From contig NZ_RCUA01000070.1 in NCBI RefSeq assembly GCF_003731635.1, positions 1 through 64,000 on the forward strand: a DNA stretch of 64,000 bases. The letters are read 5' to 3'. Origin of the DNA: Marisediminitalea oceani (GTDB lineage: Bacteria; Pseudomonadota; Gammaproteobacteria; Enterobacterales; Alteromonadaceae). The notes under the pieces are model-generated. The model did not search any database and was not told the origin of the DNA. It was given only the letters and a program-made list of their open reading frames with translations. The translations under genes and the position numbers were made by a program. This document shows, piece by piece, positions 9,851 through 20,094 of the stretch (positions are counted from its first letter, which is position 1; the number at the start of each line of letters is the position of its first letter).

Positions 9851-10534
9851 ATGAGTATTATTTTACACGTAGATTCTAGCGTAAGAGCGATTACTAATAG
9901 CAATCCTGAGCACGATTCCATATCAAAAAAGCTGGCCAGACAATTTATTGATAAGTTTAAGCAAGCAGCTAACACAGATGAGTATATCTATCGTGATGTT
10001 GGGGTGAATCCCCCGTCCTTTATTACTCAGGATTGGATTGGTGCGGTATTTACGCCTGAACATAAAAGAACCGCTGTTCAGCAGCAGTTGCTGGCCCAGT
10101 CAGATGAGCTTATCAGCGAAGTTGAGAAAGCCGGAATCATTGTGATTTCATCGCCCATGTACAACTACGGCATGCCCGCTCAGTTAAAAGCCTGGTTTGA
10201 TCAAATTGTACGTATTAACAAGACCTTTGACTTCGATTTAGCCCGCGGTGATAAACCACTTGCGCCTCTGCTGACGGGAAAAACCCTGGTGATCATTACC
10301 TCCAGCGGCGAGTTTGGATTTGAACCCGGCGGCATCAACGAAGGCGCCAGTCATTTAGTCCCGCACCTGCGCACAGTAAGTAAATATCTGGGAGTGACAG
10401 ACATTTATGAGATTGCTTCTGAGTACCAGGAATTTGCCGACCACAGGCATCAGCAGTCACTACAACAAGCCAGATTAAAAGCTGATGAGATCGCTCTGCT
10501 ACTGGCCAGCAAACAAACAGCCGTTGCTTGCTAA
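9851..10534 (+). CDS. azoR: FMN-dependent NADH:quinone oxidoreductase / azoreductase
   Basis: This is a 227-aa flavodoxin-fold enzyme of the AzoR family. It reduces quinones and azo compounds with NADH by two-electron transfer and protects against thiol or quinone stress. Visible signatures are the FMN phosphate loop HVDSSVR near the N terminus, the flavin-binding SPMYNYGMPAQLKAWFDQI, and the second flavin contact TSSGEFG. Length is slightly above the usual 200 aa. It is transcribed away from a LysR gene that probably controls it. Confidence 0.9.
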   Translation: MSIILHVDSSVRAITNSNPEHDSISKKLARQFIDKFKQAANTDEYIYRDVGVNPPSFITQDWIGAVFTPEHKRTAVQQQLLAQSDELISEVEKAGIIVISSPMYNYGMPAQLKAWFDQIVRINKTFDFDLARGDKPLAPLLTGKTLVIITSSGEFGFEPGGINEGASHLVPHLRTVSKYLGVTDIYEIASEYQEFADHRHQQSLQQARLKADEIALLLASKQTAVAC

Positions 10535-10775
10535 ATACTGAGCATTGCCCTGAAATTGCTGGTGGCACTTTGTTTACGCGCCATCAGCCCGTCTTTTGTA
10601 TGGCAAATATTCCCATCGTCATGCATCAAAATAGAAAGAATTAACACCAACTCCCCCTTATCCAACTGATTACTCTAGTAATAATTAAATTTGTTAATTT
10701 TATGATTTTTCATTTGCCAATTATTAACAATCGATCAACAATATAATATTAATATAATACAAAAGGATATTTACT

Positions 10776-12187
10776 ATGCAATTATCTGTATTTGGTCGGG
10801 CGTTAGCTATTGTTGCACTGGGGTTGTGTGCGGATATGGCAAATGCTATCGATAACGGTGTATACACCATTACCTCTAAACACAGCGGCAAGTTAGTGGA
10901 AGTGGGCGCCGCCGATGTGAATGATGGCGCTAATGTTATTCAGTGGTCAGCGAATGGTCATAACACACAGCGCTGGCTGATTGCCGAGCAGTCAGACGGT
11001 TACTATAGCGTGATCAACTTAAACTCAGGCAAGGCGCTGGAAGTGTTTGACTGGCAAACCAGTAACGGTGCCAACATCGTGCAGTTTGAGGATCGTGGGC
11101 TGGCCAGTCAGCGCTGGCAAATTAATGAGCTGTCTGACGGCACCGTTAGCTTTATCAACAAGCACTCAGGTAAGGCCCTTGACCTGTATGGTTTTGACAC
11201 TTCCGATGGTGCCAATATCGCACAGTGGATTACTGGGGTGGCGACGCCCAGCGCTGGCAACTAAATAAACTTGCCAGTGTTGAAAATACGCCCTGGGATC
11301 CGTCAACAACAAATGGTGCCGTAAGCCACTGGCCATTAACCGGGAGCCTGGTCACTCACGACCCAACCCTGGCTTATGAAGATGGCCGCTGGTGGATATT
11401 CCAGACCGGCCCCGGCATTGCCGGTAAATGGTCGGATAACGGTGTAACCTGGAACGACGCACTGGCAGTCTTCCCTAATGGCCTTTCCTGGTGGGACAAC
11501 TATGTACCGGGTCACGACGGTCAGGATGTCTGGGCCCCGGATATTAAACACTACAATGGCCGGGCTTGGTTGTACTATTCTATATCGACCTTTGGTTCGA
11601 GGGTTTCTGCAATAGGCCTGGCTTCGGCTCCCAGTATAGCCAGCGGCAGCTGGCGTGATGATGGACTGGTGATTAACACCACCAACAGCAATAACTACAA
11701 TGCTATCGATCCGGAATTAGTTAAAGCAGAAGATGGTAGCCCATGGATGACCTTTGGTTCATGGAACTCTGGGATCAAGGTAACCCGCATTAATCCGGTC
11801 ACCATGAAACCCTTTGGTCCGCTTTACAGTATTGCCAGCCGCTCAGGCGGTATCGAAGGCCCGGCACTGGTGTACCGTCAGGGCTACTACTACTTGTTTG
11901 TCTCCATCGGCGAATGCTGTAAAGGTACCGACAGTACTTACCGTATTGCTTATGGACGCTCCACCGATATCCGTGGCCCCTATTTAGACAAAAACGGGCA
12001 GGATATGATGCAGGGTGGCGGCACTATTCTGGATGCCGGAAATTCTCAATGGGTTGGACCCGGTGGCGAAGACATCATGAATACCGATGTGATTGTGCGC
12101 CATGCCTACGACGCCAGTGATAACGGTGTGCCCAAGCTGCTGATCAGTACACTTAACTGGGACAGCAACGGCTGGCCTCGCTATTAG
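10776..12187 (+). pseudogene. GH43 endo-arabinanase with ricin-type lectin domain, single frameshift
   Basis: Two overlapping frames, 10776-11264 (162 aa) and 11225-12187 (320 aa with a nominal GTG start), make one enzyme. The first has a signal peptide (about residues 1-24) and a ricin-B/CBM13-like domain with repeated GANI-QW and QRW motifs. It runs out of frame in its last repeat. The second frame continues that repeat (YWGGDAQRWQLN) and then encodes a GH43 arabinan endo-1,5-alpha-L-arabinosidase: THDPTL (base Asp), NAIDPEL (second Asp) and GIEGPAL (acid Glu). One missing G at about 11227-11228 (TGG GAT read as TGGAT) explains the break. Either a recent inactivation or a sequencing error in a short G run. 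RBS AAGGAT precedes the ATG, in an AT-rich upstream with two TATAAT sequences. Confidence 0.85.
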
Positions 12188-12218
12188 CCTCCCCCCGGCC
12201 GACGACTCACTGTTAAAC

Positions 12219-12250
12219 AAAGGGCATCAGCCACGGGTTGATGCCCTTTT
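12219..12250 (+). terminator. Rho-independent terminator after the arabinanase gene
   Basis: A perfect 10-bp stem, AAGGGCATCA (12220-12229) with TGATGCCCTT (12239-12248), is followed by TTTT. It lies 32 nt past the arabinanase stop. Confidence 0.85.
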
Positions 12251-12422
12251 CTAATTGAGCGGAGAAAGTGGTCACCAAATAGTTGTTTAACCCAACTGAT
12301 AGATCCTTGCGCTCCGCCTCACCTGCACACATGCAAACTCGCCCTGTGTACAGTTGTCTCAGTACGCCGCTGACTTATGATTTGTGCATGAGCACTCAAA
12401 CCGTCAGCGATAAGGAAATAAG

Positions 12423-12764
12423 ATGGAACTTAGTCAGGCTAAAGACGTGATTTATACCCTCTCGCAAGGAGTAGATCCGGCATCCGGGGAGGTACTATCC
12501 GATAACAGCTGTTTTAATCAGCCGATTATTATTCGGGCACTTTTTATGGCCCACGAAGCACTCGACAGGTCAGTTAAGTACCAGCAGAGAAAATCGTCAT
12601 TGCCGCCCAATGCCGGTAAGCCCTGGCCTGAAGAGGAAGACGAACAGTTAGCTGCCGCCTTTGATTCGGGTAGCAGCATTTCTCAGCTGGCTAAAACTCA
12701 TCAGCGTACGTCGGGTTCTATTAAAGCCCGGCTGGAAAAGCTCGGCAAAATCAGCGGCGCTTAG
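12423..12764 (+). CDS. Small protein with C-terminal helix-turn-helix-like domain
   Basis: This 113-aa protein has no known function. The C-terminal half is the clearest part: GKPWPEEEDEQL (a Myb/SANT-like start), then SISQLAKTHQRTSGSIKARLEKLG, a helix-turn-helix pattern resembling DNA-binding domains. The N-terminal half has an acidic-polar helix. AAGGAAAT lies 4 nt before the ATG. It is flanked by a terminator upstream and a convergent VWA gene downstream, so it is a single-gene unit. A DNA-binding role is inferred from the motif only. Confidence 0.75.
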   Translation: MELSQAKDVIYTLSQGVDPASGEVLSDNSCFNQPIIIRALFMAHEALDRSVKYQQRKSSLPPNAGKPWPEEEDEQLAAAFDSGSSISQLAKTHQRTSGSIKARLEKLGKISGA

Positions 12765-12819
12765 GTTTTACGGCCAGGCGCCTATAGCGAATACAAGATG
12801 CAGTGGCTTCTTCTGCGAG

Positions 12820-14481
12820 TTAAAACTCGGCTTCTTCGGCCACCTTTGCCTGCCGAATCAGTTGAGTAAACTCGCCGCGGTAACCATAATAATCCTCGCC
12901 CTTGTTTGCCAGCGCCAGGTTAAAGGCATCGTCCAAAGACCACTGGCCGGTATACTTACCATCTTTCATTAACTGAGCAAAGCCTGCCACCGCAGTGGCA
13001 AAGTTTACATCCTGCATGATCGCAGGCGTAACTTTGGCGGCGCTCATGATCGGTTGCTCCAGCAGTTGCGAAGTATCCTCACCCGGCAATTTATAACGGA
13101 TTTTTAAATACCCCATCTCTGCTGAAACGTCATTCCCCGCGCCGCTGTCGCCACTAGTATAACGGGATTCATCCAGGTAGCTGCCCGGCTGGCCATTAAG
13201 AGTAACCTCGTAAATTGCCGTTACCGCGTGGCCTGAGCCAATATCACCGGCATCCACTTTATCGTTATTAAAGTCTTCTTCTTTAAGCGCCCGGGTTTCA
13301 TATCCCAGTAACCGGTATTCATTCACCACCGCCGGATTAAATTCCACCTGGATCTTGAGATCTTTAGCAATGGGAAACAAAGAGGACGTAGCCTCTTCCA
13401 CAAACAGTTTTTGCGCTTCAGCCAGCGTATCAATGTACGCTGCGATCCCGTTGCCATTCTGGGCCAGCGACTGCATTAACGCGTCCTTATAGTTACCACG
13501 CCCAAAGCCAATTACCGACAAATAAATACCGCTCTGGCGTTTACGCTCAACAAAATCTGTTAACTGTTCCGGGTCCGACAAACCGACATTAAAGTCACCG
13601 TCGGTGGCGAGCATAATGCGGTTAACTGCCTGCTTATCAAAGTTCGACTCGGCCAGCCGATACGCCAGTTGCAGGCCTTCGCCGCCAGCGGTGGAACCAC
13701 CAGCTTTCAGTTTATCCAGCGCTTCGATGATTTTTGCTGCCTGCGCCACCTTTGTCGGCTCGAGCACGGTACCAGCGGCTCCGGCATACACCACGATCGC
13801 TATGGTATCGGTTGGTTTGAGGGTTTTAAGCAACAGCTTGATGGATTGCCTGACCAGCGGGAGTTTATCCGGCGCGTTCATCGAGCCTGACACATCCAGC
13901 AGAAACACCAGGTTGCTATCCGGCTGTTCCCTTTGCTCCAGTTCGTATCCCTGAATGCCAATATGCACCAGCTTACGATGCTCCGCCCAGGGCGAATCAT
14001 GTACCACTACGGTGGGCAAAAAAGGCCGGTTCGCACTGGTTGGAAGCGGATAGTTATAATCAAAATAGTTAACCATTTCTTCCAGCCGCACGGCACTTTT
14101 CTCGGGCAGATAGCCACGGTTTAATTGTTTTCGCACAAAACTGTAGGAGGTGGTATCGACATCGGCAGAAAACGTTGAAACCGGTTCATCAGCAACCCGC
14201 TTGACCGGATTAGCATCAAACTGCTCGAAGTCGTCCTGGTACTGTGGCTGTGCGGGCGCTGGCATAGGCGCCATATGACTGCCAGTTGCCATCAGTGGCA
14301 TGACCATTTCGGCGGCAACATGACGCTCGCGCTTTACTTTCATGTATTCGGCTTTTTCTGCCTGTTGTCTGGCTTGTCGCTCAGCGGCCGCCTCTTGTTC
14401 GCTCGGTCCTGAAGTGCAATTAACCAGCGCAACTGCCATGGCAATTACCAACGCGCTGCGACCAACCCTTGTTTTTGTCAT
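12820..14481 (-). CDS. VWA-domain lipoprotein (YfbK-like)
   Basis: The product is a 553-aa exported protein. The start at 14481 (MTKTRVGR) is chosen over the ATG at 14493 because GGAG lies 6 nt before it. An N-terminal signal ends in a lipobox-like VNC, followed by a charged coiled segment. A conserved YfbK-type region (PVSTFSADVDTTSYSFVRKQLNRG) precedes a von Willebrand A domain with the metal-ion site DVSGSMN and ATDGDFNVGLSD. The C-terminal part matches DUF3520. Role unknown; relatives are envelope proteins without an assigned substrate. No Moi/BatA-type partners are adjacent. Confidence 0.9.
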   Translation of the reverse strand: MTKTRVGRSALVIAMAVALVNCTSGPSEQEAAAERQARQQAEKAEYMKVKRERHVAAEMVMPLMATGSHMAPMPAPAQPQYQDDFEQFDANPVKRVADEPVSTFSADVDTTSYSFVRKQLNRGYLPEKSAVRLEEMVNYFDYNYPLPTSANRPFLPTVVVHDSPWAEHRKLVHIGIQGYELEQREQPDSNLVFLLDVSGSMNAPDKLPLVRQSIKLLLKTLKPTDTIAIVVYAGAAGTVLEPTKVAQAAKIIEALDKLKAGGSTAGGEGLQLAYRLAESNFDKQAVNRIMLATDGDFNVGLSDPEQLTDFVERKRQSGIYLSVIGFGRGNYKDALMQSLAQNGNGIAAYIDTLAEAQKLFVEEATSSLFPIAKDLKIQVEFNPAVVNEYRLLGYETRALKEEDFNNDKVDAGDIGSGHAVTAIYEVTLNGQPGSYLDESRYTSGDSGAGNDVSAEMGYLKIRYKLPGEDTSQLLEQPIMSAAKVTPAIMQDVNFATAVAGFAQLMKDGKYTGQWSLDDAFNLALANKGEDYYGYRGEFTQLIRQAKVAEEAEF

Positions 14482-14561
14482 TTTCTGCTCCATGAGATCA
14501 AAGGTAACTGATAAATCAACGATAACAGTGGCAACTTAACTGTAAGCTGAATAGCCGCATA

Positions 14562-14590
14562 AAGAAAAGGCAAGCACACATGCTTGCCTT
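14562..14590 (-). terminator. Terminator after the PAS/MCP operon
   Basis: A 10-bp stem, AAGGCAAGCA/TGCTTGCCTT (14567-14576 and 14581-14590), with a 4-nt loop is followed by TTTTCTTT on the minus strand. It lies 26 nt after the chemoreceptor stop. Confidence 0.85.
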
Positions 14591-14615
14591 GTTTACCTGA
14601 ATTTGAGCTCGACCG

Positions 14616-16109
14616 TTAACGCACCGCCGGTAACCGGTGCTTTTCATCCACCAGCCTGGTCAGGCAGTTGATGACCTGTGAACTGTTTTGCTCCGCTAAG
14701 CTCATATGATGGATAATGCCGTCAAACACTTCATCGCTACGCAGCCAGTCCTGGGTAACGTATTCCATAGCTTTATGTACATTCTGATGCACGCCGGCAT
14801 GGTAGCTATCCAGCTCTTTGTAGGCCGTGAGACCACTGAAGATCTCTTTGCCAATGCCCTCGTAGTACCACTTCCCTAAACGGCAGGACATATGATCCAC
14901 TTTTACCGCATCGGCTTCTTTGCCTTCAGCATCATTTTCCATAGCGATGTAACCGTTTTGCATATAGATGATATGGTCGAGTTTCACCAGTGACGCAAAT
15001 GAGCTGTCTTTGGTTTGACCTATCAGCGTAATGGTATCGTCGGCGGCTTTCGCTACCGATTCAAAGTTGGTGTGGAAGCTTGAGACTTCATCACCAATGT
15101 CTTTGGTGCTCTGCGCAACTTCCAGCGTTTGTGACACCATAGTGTCTATCTTGCCGGTGAGATTAAAAATAATATCGCTGATTTCTTCGGTAGATTTACG
15201 GGTACGATCGGCCAGATGACGAACTTCATCTGCCACCACAGCAAAGCCCCGCCCCACTTCACCGGCCCGGGCTGCCTCGATAGCAGCATTGAGGGCCAGT
15301 AAATTGGTTTGTTCAGCAATATCACCTATCAGCTTAACGGTTTCAGCAATGCGGCTACTTTCCTGGGCTAACAGATTTGCCGTTTCTTCCACCGACACCA
15401 TACGCTCATTCACCTGTTCGATAGAAAGCTTAAGCTCACCTACCGTTTTCGCACTGCGATCAGCGCCGTGTTTACTCTCGCCGGCAATGTTGAGTACATC
15501 ATCCATTTTTTCCGATAACGTGACCATCTGACTCTGATTGTCTTTGAGATTATCGAGCAGGTTACTGGTATTGAGATGGTGCATTTCGCTGAGCAGGCGG
15601 TTTTGGCGGGAAAAAGTATCGGCTTTTTCCATGGCGCCAATGGCACCGTTAACATTGTTCATGATCTCTGCAAATTCACCTGGCAGGCCTTTTACCAGAC
15701 CTTTGCGGTAAAACTGCCTTTTTCCGGCCCGTTCAAAACTGTTAGACAGCTCTTTGAAGTTGGTTTCGACGATATCGAGGAAGTCGTTAAGCTCCCAGGC
15801 CACTTTACCCACTTCGCCCAGTCCGCGGGTTTGCGTGACCCGCACGTGAGTATTGCCCTGAATCGCTTCTTTAAGAGTTAAATGTATGGCGCTCAGAGCA
15901 TCAATGGGGCGCTGATGGTCGCGATAAGCATAAATAGCAAACACCACTGCGATTATCGGCGAACTCACGTTAACAAACCCTACGCCGTTAGCAATGATGC
16001 TGTACACCGCAAGGACAACGGTTAACACAATAAATACCACACAGTTTATTAAAAACTTCTGCGATAAGAAGGGAATATTTTTACTGACGTTACTGGTGTT
16101 TTCTTTCAT
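14616..16109 (-). CDS. Methyl-accepting chemotaxis protein with C-terminal CZB domain
   Basis: This is a 497-aa chemoreceptor. The start at 16109 (MKENTSNV) is preferred because AAGGGA lies 9 nt upstream; the in-frame ATG at 16154 would overlap the PAS gene. Two adjacent membrane segments (about residues 17-60) have almost no periplasmic loop, so it cannot bind external ligands there. The signalling hairpin tip, [19 protein letters not shown], is intact. The C terminus is a zinc-binding CZB domain: [13 protein letters not shown] followed by [10 protein letters not shown], giving the His/Cys ligands. CZB domains are reported to sense zinc or hypochlorite. It partners with the PAS protein upstream, forming a split Aer-like receptor. 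Confidence 0.92.
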   Translation of the reverse strand: MKENTSNVSKNIPFLSQKFLINCVVFIVLTVVLAVYSIIANGVGFVNVSSPIIAVVFAIYAYRDHQRPIDALSAIHLTLKEAIQGNTHVRVTQTRGLGEVGKVAWELNDFLDIVETNFKELSNSFERAGKRQFYRKGLVKGLPGEFAEIMNNVNGAIGAMEKADTFSRQNRLLSEMHHLNTSNLLDNLKDNQSQMVTLSEKMDDVLNIAGESKHGADRSAKTVGELKLSIEQVNERMVSVEETANLLAQESSRIAETVKLIGDIAEQTNLLALNAAIEAARAGEVGRGFAVVADEVRHLADRTRKSTEEISDIIFNLTGKIDTMVSQTLEVAQSTKDIGDEVSSFHTNFESVAKAADDTITLIGQTKDSSFASLVKLDHIIYMQNGYIAMENDAEGKEADAVKVDHMSCRLGKWYYEGIGKEIFSGLTAYKELDSYHAGVHQNVHKAMEYVTQDWLRSDEVFDGIIHHMSLAEQNSSQVINCLTRLVDEKHRLPAVR

Positions 16110-16122
16110 GATAGCCATTCCC

Positions 16123-16653
16123 TTAACAGTGCTCTTCGTAGAGTCCGATGACAAACTCTTCGTAACTCAGACCGGTTTCGGCTTTTATGTGCTCCTGTAA
16201 CCAGTTCCAGGAATCGGTTGGCGCCGATTCTTTGCGACTGTGCTGTTCTATTTCCCGCATCTGGCGGTAAACCGGCTCAATGACCCCCAGTGCGGCTCTC
16301 GGTGCCTGGCGACGAACAGAGAAGAAGCCTTCCACATTGCCTTTATTAAAGTCAGGCGTGACGTTGGCAAACACCCAGTAAAAATTGCCATCGGACGTCA
16401 GGTTTTTAACAAACCCAAAGAATTCGTGTTTGGACTTAAGGGTTTTCCACATCGCGTGATACACGCCTCTGGGCATATCCGGATGACGAATAATGTTGTG
16501 GGGCTGGCCGAGCAACTCACTTTCAGCAAAGTTGGAAACCCGCATAAAGTGCCGGTTTGCGTAAGTCAGGTTGCCGCGTAAATCGGTTTTACTCACGATA
16601 AGTTCGTCGGCAGAAAAGGTTACTTCTCTGGCATTAGCAGAAACTGCAATCAC
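16123..16653 (-). CDS. PAS-domain redox sensor, Aer-like
   Basis: This 176-aa soluble protein is mostly one PAS domain (about residues 10-120) of the Aer type: [34 protein letters not shown] and the [13 protein letters not shown] [12 protein letters not shown]. In Aer this fold binds FAD and reports redox state. The short C-terminal tail is helical. GTG start at 16653. It ends 13 nt before the chemoreceptor start, so the two are co-transcribed and probably act as a two-piece aerotaxis receptor; FAD binding itself is inferred. Confidence 0.88.
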   Translation of the reverse strand: MIAVSANAREVTFSADELIVSKTDLRGNLTYANRHFMRVSNFAESELLGQPHNIIRHPDMPRGVYHAMWKTLKSKHEFFGFVKNLTSDGNFYWVFANVTPDFNKGNVEGFFSVRRQAPRAALGVIEPVYRQMREIEQHSRKESAPTDSWNWLQEHIKAETGLSYEEFVIGLYEEHC

Positions 16654-16788
16654 ATTCTTCTCACTTCTTTTATCCTTTGGCCGTCATAGCCCGGGGCTGA
16701 CGCCGGCAAGTGCCCTGAAGACATCATCGGGCTTGGCGCCCGCATTCTGTACTTAAAAAATTAGTTTAATATCAGGCCTTTCGCAATA
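16654..16788 (-). other. Long GC-rich leader of the PAS/MCP operon
   Basis: About 135 nt separate the predicted transcription start from the PAS gene. On the minus strand the part at 16672-16740 is GC-rich and can fold, for example GGGC-TTGGC-GCCC and a bulged GCCG..TCA..GCCC with GGGC..TGA..CGGC stem. No known riboswitch consensus (for example the c-di-GMP GEMM core) could be matched. It may be a structured leader of unknown type. Confidence 0.3.
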
Positions 16789-16794
16789 TTAATT

Positions 16795-16821
16795 ATATCG
16801 TCAGTGAAGCCGGAATCTTAA
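16795..16821 (-). promoter_or_regulatory. Sigma-28-like promoter for the PAS/MCP operon
   Basis: On the minus strand TTAA (16818-16821), a 15-bp spacer and GACGATAT (16795-16802) approximate the FliA consensus TAAA-N15-GCCGATAA. The spacing is exact, and the -10 keeps CGAT. Chemoreceptor genes are usual FliA targets, and fliA is in this window. The two mismatched positions leave it tentative. Confidence 0.5.
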
Positions 16822-16864
16822 GCATTAATCGGACATGGGATGAGCGTGAGATGTTCGGTAACAG

Positions 16865-17455
16865 TTAGTTCTGTTTGCGCCAGATAAGACAGAGGTTGTT
16901 AGCTGGCATATCAATAATATCAGTCAGTTGCATGGAATCGCCTGCCCACGACAATAGCTCTTCGATAGATTTATAGCCGCCGAGTCCACGCTCCAGCAAA
17001 CTATAATGGAAGGCTTCATTACTGGCGCTGGAAAAAGCGTTTTGATATATAAACGGGCCATACTGGCAGAAGACACCGCCAGTAGGTAGCAACCCGGCAA
17101 TCCCCGCCATCATCTGTTGCACCTCATGGGCAAACATAATGTGCGCGGTGTTGGCCGAATACACCCCATCAAAGCCATTTTCCGGGAAGGGATCCTGGCC
17201 AATATGAAGGGAGATTGGCGCGGCCAGGTTTGGCAAATCGGCTTCGTTAACCCAGGCGTTAATACCCTCATGATGTAATGGCACATCACTGGTTTGCCAG
17301 TGCAGATGGGGCAAGCCGGCAGCAAAGTGCACCGCGTGTTGTCCGGTACCGCTACCTATCTCCAGCACTTTACTGGCCTGTTCAAAGGCATCACGAAGCA
17401 CCGCTAAAATCGGTGCTTTGTTGTTTTCACAGGCCTGACTAAAGGGCTTGGACAT
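16865..17455 (-). CDS. DUF938 SAM-dependent methyltransferase
   Basis: This is a 196-aa class I methyltransferase-like protein of the DUF938 family. The start has KPFSQACENNKAPIL, then the SAM-binding motif I VLEIGSGTGQHAVHFA, the family signature HLHWQTSDV and the C-terminal CLIWRKQN. The substrate is unknown. It begins 5 nt after the second methionine-synthase gene, so it is part of the MetJ-controlled operon, which suggests a link to SAM or methionine metabolism by position only. An inverted repeat follows the gene (CGGACAT/ATGTTCGG, 16830-16858) but lacks a T-run. Confidence 0.88.
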   Translation of the reverse strand: MSKPFSQACENNKAPILAVLRDAFEQASKVLEIGSGTGQHAVHFAAGLPHLHWQTSDVPLHHEGINAWVNEADLPNLAAPISLHIGQDPFPENGFDGVYSANTAHIMFAHEVQQMMAGIAGLLPTGGVFCQYGPFIYQNAFSSASNEAFHYSLLERGLGGYKSIEELLSWAGDSMQLTDIIDMPANNLCLIWRKQN

Positions 17456-17460
17456 AAGCG

Positions 17461-20085
17461 TTAATCACTCAGGTTAGGCGCCAGCCACTTTTCAGCTGTT
17501 TGCAGATCCCACCCTTTACGTTCAGCATAACTTTCCAGCTGATCAGGCTGAATTTTCGCGACCGCAAAATAACGGGCTTCAGGATGGGAGAAATACCAGC
17601 CTGAAACAGAGGCCCCTGGCCACATAGCGTAGCTTTCGGTGAGTGTCATACCGGTATGTTTTTCGGCGTCGAGTAAATCCCAGATTAACTGCTTTTCAGT
17701 ATGTTCAGGGCAAGCGGCATAACCGGGTGCCGGGCGAATACCCTGATACTTTTCGCGGATCAGAGCATCGTTATCCAGGTTTTCATCCGGGGCATATCCC
17801 CAGAACTCTTTACGTACGCGTTCATGCAGATATTCGGCAAAGGCTTCGGCCAGACGATCGGCCACGGCCTTAACCATAATGGCGTTGTAATCATCGCCCT
17901 GGGCATCATACTGAGCTGCCAGTTCATCCTCACCAATACCGCCGGTTACCGCAAAGGCACCAATGTAATCCTTAATGCCTGAACCCGCCGGGGCCACAAA
18001 ATCGCTTAAGCAATAGTTAGCACCTTTCGGCTTTTGCGTTTGCTGACGCAGGTGATGAGACACGCCCAGGGTTTCTGTACGTGACTCATCGGTATAAATA
18101 ACCACGTCGTCATCCCGACGGTTGGCCGGGAATAAACCCATAACGCCTTTTGCTTCCAGCCCGCCATTGGCAATCAGGTTATCGAGCATTTCATTAGCAT
18201 CATCAAATAATGACTGAGCCTGCTCCCCTACCACTTCGTCGGTTAAAATACGCGGGTATTTACCGGCCAGTGACCAGGTCAGGAAAAACGGCGTCCAGTC
18301 GATGTACTTGCGCAGGGTGGCAATATCCGCCGCAACAGCCGTTATACCGAGTTTGTTCGGCGTTACCGGCGGCACGCTAAAGTCCGGCACATGGGCATTG
18401 GCACGGGCCTCTGCCAGCGTTACCGGCTTGGAGCGTGGCTTTTTACGGGCATGCTGGTCACGGACGATGTCGTATTCTTTGGCCAGTTCTTTGGCATAGA
18501 TATCGCGGGATTCTCTGTTCAGCAGCTTCTGGCAAACACCTACCGCGCGGCTGGCATTGGGCACATAAGCCACCGGTGCATGATAATTCTGCTCAATTTT
18601 TACCGCGGTATGAGCTTTAGAAGTGGTTGCGCCGCCAATCAGCAGTGGCAGATCGAAATCCAGCCGTTCCATTTCTTTGGCCACGTGGACCATCTCATCC
18701 AGTGACGGCGTAATCAGCCCCGACAGGCCAATCATATCGACGTTTTCTTCTTTGGCCTTTTGCAGTATGGTTGCACAGGGCACCATTACGCCCATGTCCA
18801 CCACTTCAAAGTTATTACACTGCAGTACTACGCCTACGATATTTTTACCAATATCGTGGACATCGCCTTTTACCGTGGCCAGCAGGATCTTGCCGTTACT
18901 TTTGGTATCTTCGGATTTCTCGGCTTCTATGTAAGGTTGCAGGTAAGCTACGGCTTTTTTCATTACCCGGGCAGATTTCACTACCTGTGGCAGGAACATT
19001 TTACCTTCACCAAACAGGTCGCCCACCACGTTCATGCCGTCCATTAACGGCCCTTCAATAACATGCAGCGGTTTATCTGCAGCCTGACGGGCAGCTTCGG
19101 TATCGTCTTCGATAAAATCGGTGATGCCTTTAACCAGCGCATGTTCCAACCGTTTATTAACCGGCAAATCACGCCAGGCGAGATCTTCTTTAACCACCGC
19201 CTTACCATCGCCCTGATATTTAGGGGCCAGCTCAAGCAGTTTGTCAGTCGCCTCGCTGTGGCGGTTGAGGATAACGTCCTCTACCGCATCACGCAGTTCG
19301 GCTGGAATTTCATCGTACACTTCCAGCTGACCGGCATTAACAATGGCCATATCCAGCCCAGCGCGGATGGCGTGATATAAAAATACCGAGTGCATGGCCT
19401 CACGCACCGGGTTATTACCGCGAAACGAAAACGAGATATTCGACAGACCGCCTGACACGTGCACATGCGGGCAGGTTTGGCGGATCACCCGGGTGGCTTC
19501 AATAAAGTCCACCGCGTAATTGTCGTGCTCTTCAATCCCGGTTGCCACGGCAAAAATATTCGGATCGAAAATAATGTCTTCCGGCGCAAAACCGACTTTT
19601 TCAATCAGCACCTGATAACTGCGCTGACAAATCTCAATTTTACGCTCTTTGGTGTCGGCCTGGCCTTTTTCATCAAACGCCATGACCACCGTTGCCGCGC
19701 CGTAACGCTTAATCAGTTTGGCCTGGTGAATAAAGTTCTCTTCACCTTCCTTCAAACTGATAGAGTTAACGATCGCCTTACCCTGCACGCATTTAAGACC
19801 GGCCTCAATGACTTCCCATTTTGATGAGTCAATCATGATCGGCACCCGGCTGATGTCGGGTTCTGAGGCGATCAGATTAAGAAAGGTTTGCATGGCCTCA
19901 ACCGAATCCAACATGGCTTCGTCCATGTTGATATCGATAATTTGCGCGCCGTTTTCTACCTGCTGACGGGCAACATCGAGTGCCGTTTCGTAATCGCCTT
20001 CGAGGATAAGACGTTTGAATTTGGCAGAACCGGTGACATTCGTGCGCTCACCGATATTAATAAAACTGGAAAACTCTGCAGACAC
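17461..20085 (-). CDS. metH: Methionine synthase, folate/cobalamin/activation part (split MetH)
   Basis: This 874-aa protein corresponds to MetH from residue ~350 on. The pterin/methyltetrahydrofolate-binding domain begins at [17 protein letters not shown]. The cobalamin-binding domain has VHDIGKN with the Co-ligand His, then GLSGLITPS and GGATTSKAH. The reactivation domain binds SAM ([12 protein letters not shown]) and ends near residue 874. What is missing is the N-terminal homocysteine domain, supplied by the adjacent gene. GTG start at 20085 preceded by GAGGAA at 6-nt spacing. It lies in the same reading frame as the upstream gene, one TGA apart. Together they should form a functional B12-dependent enzyme. 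Confidence 0.93.
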   Translation of the reverse strand: MSAEFSSFINIGERTNVTGSAKFKRLILEGDYETALDVARQQVENGAQIIDINMDEAMLDSVEAMQTFLNLIASEPDISRVPIMIDSSKWEVIEAGLKCVQGKAIVNSISLKEGEENFIHQAKLIKRYGAATVVMAFDEKGQADTKERKIEICQRSYQVLIEKVGFAPEDIIFDPNIFAVATGIEEHDNYAVDFIEATRVIRQTCPHVHVSGGLSNISFSFRGNNPVREAMHSVFLYHAIRAGLDMAIVNAGQLEVYDEIPAELRDAVEDVILNRHSEATDKLLELAPKYQGDGKAVVKEDLAWRDLPVNKRLEHALVKGITDFIEDDTEAARQAADKPLHVIEGPLMDGMNVVGDLFGEGKMFLPQVVKSARVMKKAVAYLQPYIEAEKSEDTKSNGKILLATVKGDVHDIGKNIVGVVLQCNNFEVVDMGVMVPCATILQKAKEENVDMIGLSGLITPSLDEMVHVAKEMERLDFDLPLLIGGATTSKAHTAVKIEQNYHAPVAYVPNASRAVGVCQKLLNRESRDIYAKELAKEYDIVRDQHARKKPRSKPVTLAEARANAHVPDFSVPPVTPNKLGITAVAADIATLRKYIDWTPFFLTWSLAGKYPRILTDEVVGEQAQSLFDDANEMLDNLIANGGLEAKGVMGLFPANRRDDDVVIYTDESRTETLGVSHHLRQQTQKPKGANYCLSDFVAPAGSGIKDYIGAFAVTGGIGEDELAAQYDAQGDDYNAIMVKAVADRLAEAFAEYLHERVRKEFWGYAPDENLDNDALIREKYQGIRPAPGYAACPEHTEKQLIWDLLDAEKHTGMTLTESYAMWPGASVSGWYFSHPEARYFAVAKIQPDQLESYAERKGWDLQTAEKWLAPNLSD

Positions 20086-20094
20086 AACTATTCC

